From positions 62,001 to 126,000 of the forward strand of contig NZ_JBFAJC010000019.1 in NCBI RefSeq assembly GCF_040655075.1: a stretch of 64,000 bases of DNA, written 5' to 3'. The notes under the pieces were generated by a model that searched no databases, was not told where the DNA came from, and worked only from the letters and a program-made list of their open reading frames with translations. The position numbers were made by a program, and so were the translations under genes. The DNA is from Actinoallomurus sp040655075 (GTDB taxonomy: Bacteria; Actinomycetota; Actinomycetes; Streptosporangiales; Streptosporangiaceae). Positions 8,133 through 16,462 of this stretch are shown piece after piece (position 1 is the stretch's first letter; each line of letters opens with the position of its first letter).

Positions 8133-9310
8133 TAGGGGGCCTCCCGTACGGTGTCTTGCTCAGTGATTTCCTTCGCGGGTGCGGAGGCGGAGGGCAGCGG
8201 AAGGCGGATGGTGAAGGTCGAGCCGGATCCCTCCTTGCTCCAGACGTTCACATCCCCCCGATGCCGGGTCGTGACGTGCTTGACGATGGCGAGCCCGAGG
8301 CCCGTGCCACCGGTCTGCCGGGATCGCGCGGGGTCGACGCGGTAGAAGCGCTCGAAGATGCGCTCGAGGTCGGCCTCGGGGATGCCGATGCCCTGGTCGG
8401 TGACGCTGATCTCGACGTGGTTCTCGTCGGCCAGCCGGGTGCACACGACGACTCTCGTGCGTTCGGGGCTGTAGGCGATGGCGTTGTCGATCAGGTTGCG
8501 GACCGCGGTGGTGAGGAGCTCCTCGTCGCCGTACGCCTCCAGGTCGTCGCGGCCGCCGATGGCGAGGGTGATCTCCTTGGGCTCCGCCTTGAGCCGGCAG
8601 CGGTCGACGGCCTCGTGGATGACGTCGTCGAGGTTGACCGTCCGGGGCCGCTCGACGGTCTCGCCGCCCTGCAGGCGGGTGAGCGTGATGAGGTCCTGGA
8701 TGACGTTGGTGAGGCGCGCGGACTCGTGCTGCATGCGCTTCGCGAAGCGACGTATGGCCTCGGGGTCCTCGGCGGCGTCCTCGACCGCCTCCGACAGCAG
8801 GGACAGGGCGCCGACGGGCGTCTTCAGCTCGTGGCTCACGTTGGCCACGAAGTCGCGCCGGACCGCCTCGACGCGGCGGAACTCGGTCAGGTCCTCGGCG
8901 AGGACGAGCACGAGGCCGTGTGATCCCATCGGCGCGACGCGGACCGAGAACCAGCGGCCCTCCCGGCGCCCGTGGACGACCTCGATCTCCTCTTCGCGGA
9001 TCTCACCGTCGCGGCGGACGAGCCGCGCCATGGCGATGAGCTCGTCGACGAGCAGTCGATCGCCGCTGACGAGACCGAACGCCCGCGCCGCCGAACTGGC
9101 GCGCAGGACGCGGTCGTCCCCGTCGATGACCACGGCCGAGGACGGGAGCACGCTCAGCACGGACGCCACACCGCTCGGCAGGCTCGACAGCGGGGTGGGG
9201 GCATCCACCGCCCGCTGGGCACGCTCGCTGGCACGGACGGCCAGCCCTGCCACCAGGCCGGTTACGAGCCCGACGGCACCCGCCAGGCCGGCGACAACCT
9301 CCACATTCAC
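8132..9310 (-). CDS. senX3: Sensor histidine kinase SenX3/PhoR
   Basis: Membrane-bound histidine kinase partner of RegX3. One N-terminal hydrophobic segment (residues ~3-25), then a PAS-like domain (~55-150), HisKA with the phospho-acceptor in FVANVSHELKTPVG (~165), and HATPase_c with the N box LIDNAIAYSP, G1 DQGIGIP, F box ERFYRVD and G2 GGTGLGLAIV. GTG 9310 gives the SenX3-like N-terminus; GTG 9304 is equally possible because no strong ribosome site precedes either. The much longer frame to 10132 runs antisense through phoU and is not real. Phosphate sensing is likely indirect through PhoU and the Pst transporter. Confidence 0.93.
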   Translation of the reverse strand: MNVEVVAGLAGAVGLVTGLVAGLAVRASERAQRAVDAPTPLSSLPSGVASVLSVLPSSAVVIDGDDRVLRASSAARAFGLVSGDRLLVDELIAMARLVRRDGEIREEEIEVVHGRREGRWFSVRVAPMGSHGLVLVLAEDLTEFRRVEAVRRDFVANVSHELKTPVGALSLLSEAVEDAAEDPEAIRRFAKRMQHESARLTNVIQDLITLTRLQGGETVERPRTVNLDDVIHEAVDRCRLKAEPKEITLAIGGRDDLEAYGDEELLTTAVRNLIDNAIAYSPERTRVVVCTRLADENHVEISVTDQGIGIPEADLERIFERFYRVDPARSRQTGGTGLGLAIVKHVTTRHRGDVNVWSKEGSGSTFTIRLPLPSASAPAKEITEQDTVREAP

Positions 9311-9372
9311 ATCTTGGATCGTAGGCGGCGCTCTGGCTAGGTCGCCCCGCGGAGCTGCGACGCCGCAAGGAC

Positions 9373-9412
9373 GTTCGTCAAAAGTTAACCTGTGACTACA
9401 CAACCGTTCACA
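9373..9412. promoter_or_regulatory. PHO-box array between senX3 and phoU
   Basis: Four 7-mers with exact 11-base spacing: GTTCGTC at 9373, GTTAACC at 9384, ACTACAC at 9395 and GTTCACA at 9406. Streptomyces PhoP sites are 11-base direct repeats with a GTTCACC-like core, and the senX3/phoU intergenic region is the standard place for them. Units 1, 2 and 4 fit; unit 3 is weak. This should be the RegX3 site for both divergent units. Confidence 0.75.
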
Positions 9413-9463
9413 GCATCCGACGATGCTGCCAACTGGATAACCACGTCTGAATAAAGGATCTTT

Positions 9464-10120
9464 ATGCGAGACGCCTACCACGAGGAGCTCGACGGGCTCT
9501 CCGACAAGCTCGTGGAGATGACGCGGCTGGTGCGATCGGCGATGACGCGGGCCAGCACGGCCTTGCTCGACTCCGATCTGCGGCTCGCCGAAGAGGTCAT
9601 CAGCACCGACGAGCAGGTCAACAAGCTCGAGACCGAGATCGAGGAGACGGTCTTCGACCTGATGGCGCGGCAGCAGCCGGTCGCTCGCGACCTGCGCATG
9701 CTGATCGCCGCGCTGCGGATGGCCGGTGACATCGAGCGCATGGGTGACCTCGCCGTCCACCTCGCCAAGACCGCCCGCCGACGTCACCCCGAGTCGGCCA
9801 TCCCGCCGGAGCTGCAGGCCACCGTCCTGGAGATGGGCCAGATCGCCGAGCGCATGATCGCCAAGGCCGGCAGCGTCATCGCCTCGCACGACGTCGAGAT
9901 GGGCCTCGAGCTCGACGCCGACGACGACCAGATGGACCGGCTCCACCGGAAGCTGTTCGACTCGATGCTGTCGCCGAAGTGGAAGCACGGGGTCGAGCCG
10001 GCGGTGGACATCTCCCTGGCCGGTCGCTACTTCGAGCGGTTCGCCGACCACGCCGTCCACGTGGCGGAGAACGTTGTCTACCTGGTCACCGGCGAGCAGG
10101 CGGCGGACCTCGTCGACTAG
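9464..10120 (+). CDS. phoU: Phosphate signalling protein PhoU
   Basis: Cytoplasmic modulator linking the Pst transporter to the SenX3 kinase. The 218 residues form two three-helix PhoU repeats, with metal-binding signatures in LRMAGDIERMGDLAVH (repeat 1) and GRYFERFADHAVHVAE (repeat 2). Length is normal. The ATG at 9464 follows AAGGATC about seven bases upstream. Divergent from senX3 across the PHO boxes, and followed by a strong terminator. Confidence 0.95.
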   Translation: MRDAYHEELDGLSDKLVEMTRLVRSAMTRASTALLDSDLRLAEEVISTDEQVNKLETEIEETVFDLMARQQPVARDLRMLIAALRMAGDIERMGDLAVHLAKTARRRHPESAIPPELQATVLEMGQIAERMIAKAGSVIASHDVEMGLELDADDDQMDRLHRKLFDSMLSPKWKHGVEPAVDISLAGRYFERFADHAVHVAENVVYLVTGEQAADLVD

Positions 10121-10140
10121 TTCCCGGGTCACGAACGACG

Positions 10141-10170
10141 GATCCCGGCAGCGAGTCCGCTGCCGGGATC
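10141..10170 (+). terminator. Rho-independent terminator after phoU
   Basis: The perfect 12-base arms GATCCCGGCAGC (10141-10152) and GCTGCCGGGATC (10159-10170) flank a six-base loop and are followed by TGTGCTTTT. It also lies just beyond the convergent gpmA stop. Confidence 0.92.
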
Positions 10171-10190
10171 TGTGCTTTTCGGGGAAAGAT

Positions 10191-10937
10191 CTACTTCTTG
10201 CCCTGGTTCGCGACGGCCGCGATGGACTCCTTGGCGGCCTCCGGGTCGAGGTACTCCCCGCCCTTCTTGAGCGGCTCGAAGTCGCCGTCCAGCTCGTACA
10301 GCAGCGGGATGCCGGTGGGGATGTTGAGCCCGGCGATGTCCTCGTCGGAGATGTCGTCGAGGTGCTTGACCAGGGCGCGCAGCGAGTTGCCGTGCGCGGC
10401 GATCAGCACCGTGCGGCCCGCCGCGAGGTCCGGGACGATCGCGTCGTACCAGTACGGCAGCAGGCGGTCGACCACGTCGGCCAGGCACTCGGTCCGCGGG
10501 ATCAGCTCCGAGGGCAGGAGGCCGTACCGCGGGTCGTTGATCTGGGACAGAGGGTCGTCGTCGGCGATCGGCGGCGGCGGCGTGTCGTACGACCGGCGCC
10601 AGGTCATGAACTGCTCGTCGCCGTACTCCTCGCGCGTCTGCGCCTTGTTCTTGCCCTGGAGGGCCCCGTAGTGGCGCTCGTTGAGCCGCCAGGAGCGTCG
10701 TACGGGGATCCACAGCTGCTCGGCGGCGTCGAGCGCGATGTTGGACGTACGGATCGCCCGCTTGAGCACCGAGGTGTGAACCACGTCGAGCCGGATGTCG
10801 GCGTCGAGTAGCAGCTCACCGCCGGTGACCGCCTCTTCTTCCCCCTTCTCGGACAGATCGACGTCCACCCAGCCCGTGAACAGGCCTTCGGCGTTCCACA
10901 CGCTCTCGCCGTGCCTGAGAAGTACCAATGTCGCCAT
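10191..10937 (-). CDS. gpmA: 2,3-bisphosphoglycerate-dependent phosphoglycerate mutase
   Basis: Interconverts 3- and 2-phosphoglycerate in glycolysis and gluconeogenesis. The 248-residue product opens MATLVLLRHGESVWNAEGLF, with the phosphohistidine RHG motif. It has LNERHYGALQGKNK and the second catalytic histidine in LIAAHGNSLRALVKHL. Length is typical of the dPGM family. ATG 10937 gives the canonical N-terminus. As in mycobacteria, it sits next to the senX3-regX3 locus. Confidence 0.96.
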   Translation of the reverse strand: MATLVLLRHGESVWNAEGLFTGWVDVDLSEKGEEEAVTGGELLLDADIRLDVVHTSVLKRAIRTSNIALDAAEQLWIPVRRSWRLNERHYGALQGKNKAQTREEYGDEQFMTWRRSYDTPPPPIADDDPLSQINDPRYGLLPSELIPRTECLADVVDRLLPYWYDAIVPDLAAGRTVLIAAHGNSLRALVKHLDDISDEDIAGLNIPTGIPLLYELDGDFEPLKKGGEYLDPEAAKESIAAVANQGKK

Positions 10938-10953
10938 GGCCAAAGAGCCTAGC

Positions 10954-11769
10954 TCAGGGCTTGCGGGCGACTCCCGCCAGGAAGTACCCCTGTGGGTACC
11001 TCTCGGCGATCCGCTTGGCCTCCACCGTCTCGGGACGCCACGCCGAGACGTTGGCGAGCCCGGGGTCGACCAACTCCAGGTCGCCGAAGAATCCGCGGAT
11101 CCGCTCGGTGCTGCGCGTGATGATCGGGGTGGAGGAGCGCCGGTAGATCTCCATGACGGGCGCGACGGCATCGGGGAGCGCGTCCCCGCAGACGTGGCTC
11201 AGCACGAGGTACCCGCCCGGCGGCAGGGCGTCCCGGAACCTCGCGACGATCTCTTCGGGGCCGTCGGAGTCCTGGAGGAAGTGCACGATCGCCACGAGCA
11301 GGATCGCGAACGGCCGGTCGAAGTCCAGGCGCTCGCGCACCTCGGGATTCTCCAGAACCTCCTCGGGGCGGCGCAGGTCGGCCTGGACGATGTCGACGTT
11401 CTTGGATCCGGCGAGGATCGCGCGGCCGTGCGCGAGGACGACCGGGTCGTTGTCGGCGTAGACGACCTGGGCCTCGGGGGCGGTGCGGTGCGCGACCTCG
11501 TGGACGTTGTTCTGGGTCGGCAGCCCGGTGCCGACGTCGAGGAACTGCCGGATGCCCGCCTCGGCGAGGTAGCGCACGGCCCGGCCGAGGAAGGCGCGGT
11601 TCTGCTGCGCTGCGATCCGGATCTCGGGTGCGATCTGCAGGACCATCTCGGCGGCGGCGCGGTCGGGCGCCAGGTTGTCCTTCCCGCCGAGGTAGTAGTC
11701 GTACATCCGGGCGGCGTTGGGGGTGCTCAGATCGACACTCTTTGGGGCCCAGTCGTCCCGATCCGTCAC
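10954..11769 (-). CDS. SAM-dependent methyltransferase (actinobacterial PF04672-like)
   Basis: A 271-residue Rossmann-fold methyltransferase of the family greatly expanded in filamentous actinomycetes. Family marks are the N-terminal NAARMYDYYLGGKDN, the SAM-binding loop FLDVGTGLPTQNNVHE, the acidic VVYADNDPVVLAH and LLVAIVHFL. Substrate is unknown for nearly all members. It lies 16 bases downstream of the gpmA start codon on the same strand, so the two may be co-transcribed, but no metabolic link is evident. Confidence 0.85.
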   Translation of the reverse strand: MTDRDDWAPKSVDLSTPNAARMYDYYLGGKDNLAPDRAAAEMVLQIAPEIRIAAQQNRAFLGRAVRYLAEAGIRQFLDVGTGLPTQNNVHEVAHRTAPEAQVVYADNDPVVLAHGRAILAGSKNVDIVQADLRRPEEVLENPEVRERLDFDRPFAILLVAIVHFLQDSDGPEEIVARFRDALPPGGYLVLSHVCGDALPDAVAPVMEIYRRSSTPIITRSTERIRGFFGDLELVDPGLANVSAWRPETVEAKRIAERYPQGYFLAGVARKP

Positions 11770-11879
11770 TCCACGCCCCCTCTGTCCGGTACGCCCGCAA
11801 CGCCAGGTAGTTTAGCTACTTAAAGCCACCAATGGTGCGCAATATGCACATCAAACTAGAATCTGTTCTCGTTGGAGTC

Positions 11880-12407
11880 TCACCCCAGGGCGGGGCCGGA
11901 GGAGACGGGGTCCGCGCCGTCGCCGGCCGCGTCGGGCAGGATCCGGGCGAACGGGCGGAGGTTGGCCACGCTCTCCCCGCGCTTCACGCGCCAGTCCCAC
12001 TCGCGCCGGATGGACTCGGCGAACCCGAGCTCCAACGCGCGGTCGAAATTGTCGTCAGAGTAGGTCAGCACGCAGCCGAGAATCCGGTCGACCTCCTCGG
12101 GCGTCACCGCCGACAGCGGAAGCCGTCCCACGAGGTAGACGTCGCCGACCGGGTCGAGCGTGAACCCCACGCCGTACATGCCGCCGTTCTTGCGCAGCAG
12201 CCAGCGGTAGAACTCCTCGTGGTTCTCGTCGGGCTGCCGGCAGAAGAACGCCTCGACGTGCAGGCTGTGGTCGCCGGCGATGAGCCAGGTCATCGTGGCC
12301 AGCTTGTGCTTGCCGGGGAGTTTCACGAGGTACGCCCTGGGGCGCGGCCGCTCGTACTCCAGCCCCTGCTCGTCCAGGATCGCCTTGAGCGCCTCGTCGG
12401 CGTTCAT
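11880..12407 (-). CDS. YbjN-domain protein next to mshA
   Basis: A 175-residue cytoplasmic protein with a YbjN-like fold (also seen in type III secretion chaperones). The same gene follows mshA in mycobacteria, but I know no established function. ATG 12407 has GGGAGGG eight bases upstream, deciding against the longer frame to 12686. It is separated from the mshA stop by only 11 bases, so the two form an operon. Conserved-looking segments include WLIAGDHSLHVEAFFCR and KNGGMYGVGFTLD. Confidence 0.8.
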   Translation of the reverse strand: MNADEALKAILDEQGLEYERPRPRAYLVKLPGKHKLATMTWLIAGDHSLHVEAFFCRQPDENHEEFYRWLLRKNGGMYGVGFTLDPVGDVYLVGRLPLSAVTPEEVDRILGCVLTYSDDNFDRALELGFAESIRREWDWRVKRGESVANLRPFARILPDAAGDGADPVSSGPALG

Positions 12408-12418
12408 CGTGCCCTCCC

Positions 12419-13675
12419 TTACGCGGAGACGGCCATGGTCCGTGCCTCGACGGCCTCGGCGTACACCTCCAGGAGCCGGTCGGCCGTGGCGTCCCAGCCG
12501 AAGCCCCTGGCGTGGCGGACGGCCGCGTCCGACATCGCGCGCAGCCGGCCGGGCGTGCCGATCAGGCCGTGCAGCACGCGAGCGTAGTCGGCCGGGTCGT
12601 GGCCGTCGATCAGGAGCCCGGACCCGCCGTCCCGTACGGCGATGCGCAGCCCGCCGACCGACGCGGCGACCACCGGGGTGCCGCACGCCTGCGACTCGAC
12701 GGCGACCAGGCCGAACGACTCGCTGTGGGAGGGGACGACGGTGACGTCCGCGGCCCGGTACCAGTCGGCCAGCTCGTCCTGGGGGCAGGGCGGTTCGAAG
12801 CGGACCACGTCGGCGACGCCGAGCCGGGCCGCGAGGCTCCGCAGTTCCTCCGGGCGGGAGCGCGCCGACCCGCTGGGCCCGCCGACGACGGCGACGAGCA
12901 GCCGGTCGCGGAGGCCCGGGTCGTCCTCGAGCATGCGGGCGGTGGCGTGGATGAGGACGTCGGGCGCCTTCAGCGGCTGGATGCGACCGACGAACAGGAG
13001 GATGACGGCGTTCTCCGGGAGTCCCAGGCGGTGCCGTGCCCCGTCCTGCGGGGTGAACCGGGACAGGTCGGCTCCGGGGGCGACGGTGGCGACCTGGCCG
13101 GGGTCGGCGTCGTACAGCGAGGCGAGTTCCCGGGCCTCTTCGGCGGTGTTGGCCACGAGCCGGTCGGCGGAGTCGACGACCTGCTGCTCGCCGAGTACGC
13201 GGCCGAGGGGTTCGGGCGTGTCACCGGTGGCCAGCGAGGTGTTCTTGACCTTCGCGAGGGTGTGCATGGAGTGGACGAGCGGGACGCCCCAGCGCTGTCG
13301 CGCGGCCCACCCCGCCTGGCCGGACAGCCAGTAGTGGGAGTGGATGATGTCGTAGTGGCCGGGGTCGTGCGCCGCCTCGATGCGGAGCAGTTCGGAGGTG
13401 AACGCGCACATGTGGCCGGGCAGCTCGGACTTGTCGAGGTCCTCGAACGGCCCGGCGGCGACGTGCCGGACCGAGACTCCGGGCACCAGTTCGACGACCG
13501 GCGGGAGCGCCCGTGAGGTGTGCCGGGTGAAGACGTCGACCTCGACACCGCGTTCCGCCATGCGCTTGGCGACTTCGACGATGTAGACGTTCATCCCGCC
13601 GGCGTCCCCGGTCCCCGGCTGTTCCAACGGCGATGTGTGAACACTGATCGTCGCGACCCGGGCCAGACCCGACAC
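12419..13675 (-). CDS. mshA: D-inositol-3-phosphate glycosyltransferase (mycothiol synthesis)
   Basis: First step of mycothiol biosynthesis: transfers GlcNAc from UDP-GlcNAc to 1L-myo-inositol 1-phosphate. The GT-B, GT4-family protein shows the donor-site GGMNVYIVEVAKRMA near the N-terminus, HSHYWLSGQAG, the phosphate-binding FVGRIQPLKAPD and the E-x7-E motif in HSESFGLVAVESQACG. The start is decided by GGAGG at 13684-13688: it overlaps a GTG at 13684 but lies eight bases before GTG 13675, making the latter the likely start (418 residues). Its presence marks a mycothiol-using actinobacterium. Confidence 0.95.
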   Translation of the reverse strand: MSGLARVATISVHTSPLEQPGTGDAGGMNVYIVEVAKRMAERGVEVDVFTRHTSRALPPVVELVPGVSVRHVAAGPFEDLDKSELPGHMCAFTSELLRIEAAHDPGHYDIIHSHYWLSGQAGWAARQRWGVPLVHSMHTLAKVKNTSLATGDTPEPLGRVLGEQQVVDSADRLVANTAEEARELASLYDADPGQVATVAPGADLSRFTPQDGARHRLGLPENAVILLFVGRIQPLKAPDVLIHATARMLEDDPGLRDRLLVAVVGGPSGSARSRPEELRSLAARLGVADVVRFEPPCPQDELADWYRAADVTVVPSHSESFGLVAVESQACGTPVVAASVGGLRIAVRDGGSGLLIDGHDPADYARVLHGLIGTPGRLRAMSDAAVRHARGFGWDATADRLLEVYAEAVEARTMAVSA

Positions 13676-13758
13676 GGACACCACCTCCGTTACAACAACT
13701 TATCGGCCACATCACCGCATTCCCCCGGCCCGGGGGTGTAAGCAGTGCGCCTGAGAGG

Positions 13759-14532
13759 ATGTCGATCGTGCGGAGAACAGCAGTAGTCACCGGAGCAAGC
13801 AGCGGAATCGGAGCGGCCACCGCCCGCCGGCTCGCGGCCGAGGGGTTCGACGTCGTCCTCGCCGCGCGCCGCGTCGACCGCCTGGAGAAGCTCAAGGCGG
13901 AGATCGAGAGCGCCGACCCCGCGGGGCGGCGGAACGCCGTCGCGGTGGTGGCCCTGGACGTGACGTCCCAGGAGTCGGTCGACGCCTTCGCGGCGGCCCT
14001 GCGGCAGTGCCACGTCCTCGTCAACAACGCCGGTGGGGCGGCCGGCCTGGACCCGGTCGCCGAGACGGACCCGGCCGACTGGCAGTGGATGTTCGAGACG
14101 AACGTCCTCGGGCTGATGCGGGTCACCAAGGCGCTGCTGCCCAAGCTCATCGACAGCGGCGACGGCCACATCGTGAACATCACCTCGCTGGCCGGGCACG
14201 TCGTCTACGAGGGCGGGGCCGGGTACACCGCCGCCAAGCACGGGGCCGCCGCCGTCAACGACACGCTCCGCCTGGAGTTGTACGACAAGCCGGTGCGTGT
14301 CACCGAGGTGGCCCCGGGGATGGTCCGGACGGACGAGTTCTCCCTCGTCCGGTTCAAGGGCGACGCGGAGAAGGCCGACAAGACGTACGAGGGCGTGGCC
14401 GAGCCGCTGACCGCGGAGGACGTCGCCGACTGCATCGGCTGGGCCGTCACCCGCCCGTCGCACGTCAACATCGACCGGATCGACGTCAAGCCGCGCGCCC
14501 AGGCGGCCGCCCACAAGGTGCACAGAGTCTGA
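13759..14532 (+). CDS. Short-chain dehydrogenase/reductase, YdfG-like
   Basis: Classical SDR of 257 residues. The cofactor loop TGASSGIG is at residues 11-18, NNAG near 92, catalytic Ser in NITSLAGH (~142), and Tyr/Lys in YTAAKHG (~156/160). The basic AARRVDRL after beta-2 suggests NADP(H). The closest look is to NADP-dependent serine/3-hydroxy acid dehydrogenases (YdfG type), with the C-terminal segment VARPSHVNIDRI-like (here VTRPSHVNIDRI), but the physiological substrate is unknown. Divergent from mshA. Confidence 0.88.
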   Translation: MSIVRRTAVVTGASSGIGAATARRLAAEGFDVVLAARRVDRLEKLKAEIESADPAGRRNAVAVVALDVTSQESVDAFAAALRQCHVLVNNAGGAAGLDPVAETDPADWQWMFETNVLGLMRVTKALLPKLIDSGDGHIVNITSLAGHVVYEGGAGYTAAKHGAAAVNDTLRLELYDKPVRVTEVAPGMVRTDEFSLVRFKGDAEKADKTYEGVAEPLTAEDVADCIGWAVTRPSHVNIDRIDVKPRAQAAAHKVHRV

Positions 14533-14575
14533 ACCTCTGGTCGCGGCGGTCCGCCGGGGACCGCACACTTGGTGC

Positions 14576-15397
14576 GTGCCCCGTCCCCCACGGCCCGAAG
14601 GCGTCATCACCCGCGGCACGACCGCGCCCAACCGGCTCCGCCGCGCCGACCGCTGGATCGCCTCGGTCCACGGCCCGCTGCTGCGGCGGGCCGACCGGCC
14701 CCTCGTCGTGGACCTCGGGTTCGGGGCGTCGCCGGTCACGACGGCCGAGCTGTTCGGGCGGCTGCGGGCGGTGCATCCCCGGGTCGAGGTCGTCGGCGTC
14801 GAGATCGACCCGGACCGGGTCACCGCGGCGAAACCGCGCGAACGCGAGGGGCTGTCGTTCCGTCTCGGCGGTTTCGAGCTGCCCGTGGACCGGCCGCCGA
14901 CACTGATCCGGGTGTTCAACGTGCTGCGCCAGTACGGGGAGGACGAGGCCTGGGCGGCGTGGGACCGGCTGTGCGCCGGGCTGTCCCCCGACGGCGTTCT
15001 CGTCGAGGGCACGTGCGGGGAGATCGGCCGCCGGGCCGCCTGGGTGACTCTCGAGGGCGGTGGGAGTCGATCGGGTGTGTCCGTGCCGCGGACGATCACG
15101 TTCGCGGCCCATCTCCCGACGCTGTCGCATCCGTCCCAGCTCGCCGAGCGGCTCCCCAAGACGCTGATCCACCGGAACGTCCCCGGCGAGCGGGTCCACG
15201 AGCTGCTGACCGCGTTCGACCGCGCGTGGGCGGCCGCCGCGCCGCAGTCGGTGTTCGGGCCGCGGCAGCGCTGGGTGACGGCGGTGGAGCTCCTCGCCCG
15301 CGACCATCCGGTGGTCACGACGCCGCCGTCCGGGGGCCGGGCCCGGTGGAGGCTCGGCGAGGTCACCCTCCCCTGGACGGCCGTCGCCCCGCGATAG
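14576..15397 (+). CDS. Class I SAM-dependent methyltransferase
   Basis: A 273-residue protein with a Rossmann-type SAM site: VVDLGFGASPVTTAEL (motif I, residues ~43-58) and VVGVEIDPDRV (acidic loop, ~73). A GVLVEGTCGEIGRRAAWV segment follows motif IV. Homologues are widespread in actinomycetes without an assigned substrate. It starts at GTG 14576, 43 bases after the SDR stop and on the same strand, so the pair may be one operon. Confidence 0.75.
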   Translation: MPRPPRPEGVITRGTTAPNRLRRADRWIASVHGPLLRRADRPLVVDLGFGASPVTTAELFGRLRAVHPRVEVVGVEIDPDRVTAAKPREREGLSFRLGGFELPVDRPPTLIRVFNVLRQYGEDEAWAAWDRLCAGLSPDGVLVEGTCGEIGRRAAWVTLEGGGSRSGVSVPRTITFAAHLPTLSHPSQLAERLPKTLIHRNVPGERVHELLTAFDRAWAAAAPQSVFGPRQRWVTAVELLARDHPVVTTPPSGGRARWRLGEVTLPWTAVAPR

Positions 15398-15506
15398 ATC
15401 TTCTTGATGCCGTCTTTGCGGTAATAACCACCTTTCGCCATAGAAACGGCATTTCGGGCGGACGACCGTTGGAGTACTGGTCACTTCCACCGAGGAGATG
15501 ATTCTG

Positions 15507-16214
15507 ATGAGCGAAGGCCATGAGATGCGATGGGGCGGTCTGGCCGGCATCGGTGCGGTCATCTTCGCGGTGGTCGGCCGGATCGTGATGGGCGGCATGC
15601 CACAGCTCACGAACGCCGCCGGGGTGGTCGCCATGTACCTGGCCGGTCACCGGGCCCAGATCATGTGGGGCACCATCCTGTACGCCATCGCCATCTCCCT
15701 GTTCCTGTGGTTCGGCGCGGCCCTGTCCACGGCGTTCCGGCGCGCGGACGACAAGAGCGACGCCCCCACCGTCGTCCTCGCGGGGTTCATCCTCGTCTCC
15801 GCGATCGCCTTCATGGCCATCTCGGTGTTCGCCGGGATGACCTATGCCATGACCGAGTACCGGGCGCTGCTGCTGTTCTCACCCGCGCCGTACGCCACCA
15901 TGACCATCGTGGGGACGGTGGCCGGGATCGCCGTCGCCCTGACGCTGGCCGCCACCGCCGTGGCCATCGCCCGCACGCATGTCTTTCCCATATGGATGGC
16001 GTGGTTCGCCGGAATCGTCGCGGTGCTCCAGCTGCTCGCCGCCTTCACGCTGGGAATCACCGGAGGCGTTCTGGTGCCCGGCGGATGGCTGGAGACGTAC
16101 GTCCCAGGCGTCCTCGCGGCGCTCTGGGTGCTGGCCGCCAGCGGCCTGCTGGTCCGCGAACACCTGCCGACCGTACGGCTGCGCGCCCCGCGCATTATGG
16201 GAGGCCACGCCTGA
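15507..16214 (+). CDS. Six-helix integral membrane protein of unknown function
   Basis: A 235-residue hydrophobic protein with about six transmembrane segments (residues ~10-30, 50-70, 85-107, 118-142, 150-178 and 185-215), reminiscent of DUF4386-type proteins; I cannot assign a role. GAGGAG at 15492-15497 lies nine bases before ATG 15507, favouring it over ATG 15498, which abuts the ribosome site. Convergent with alaS across the repeat region. Confidence 0.65.
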   Translation: MSEGHEMRWGGLAGIGAVIFAVVGRIVMGGMPQLTNAAGVVAMYLAGHRAQIMWGTILYAIAISLFLWFGAALSTAFRRADDKSDAPTVVLAGFILVSAIAFMAISVFAGMTYAMTEYRALLLFSPAPYATMTIVGTVAGIAVALTLAATAVAIARTHVFPIWMAWFAGIVAVLQLLAAFTLGITGGVLVPGGWLETYVPGVLAALWVLAASGLLVREHLPTVRLRAPRIMGGHA

Positions 16215-16327
16215 CGTGCCACAACGCGACGGGGCCGCTCCCTCGAGGACCGGGGGCGCCCCCGTCGCGGCCGGCCACGGTCTCCGCCGGCGCACGGCTG
16301 ACGACGCCGCCCGGCGGGATTGCCGGT

Positions 16328-16462
16328 CTCGGCCGCCACCGAGCAGGTCACGAGCCGAGCTCGCCGACGAGATACCGCTCTCAGCCACCACCGAGCAGGT
16401 CACGAGCCGAGCTCGCCGGCAGTCTCAGCCGCCGCCGAGCAGGTCACGCGCTGAGCTCGCCG
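16328..16462. repeat. Three copies of a 39-bp segment from the alaS 3' end
   Basis: Copies at 16328-16366, 16380-16418 and 16424-16462 share CCGAGCAGGTCACG and GAGCTCGCCG. The third is the actual end of alaS. On the minus strand the second copy reads the same C-terminal tail (SARDLLGGG) and stop codon, while the first has lost the stop. Each copy carries an internal CGAGC/GCTCG inverted repeat, so the array may also act as the terminator between the convergent genes. Confidence 0.85.

Noticed and set aside
9311..10132. N-terminal extension of senX3 to 10132
   Set aside because: The extension is antisense to phoU and has no membrane or sensor domain; SenX3 has a normal start at 9310.
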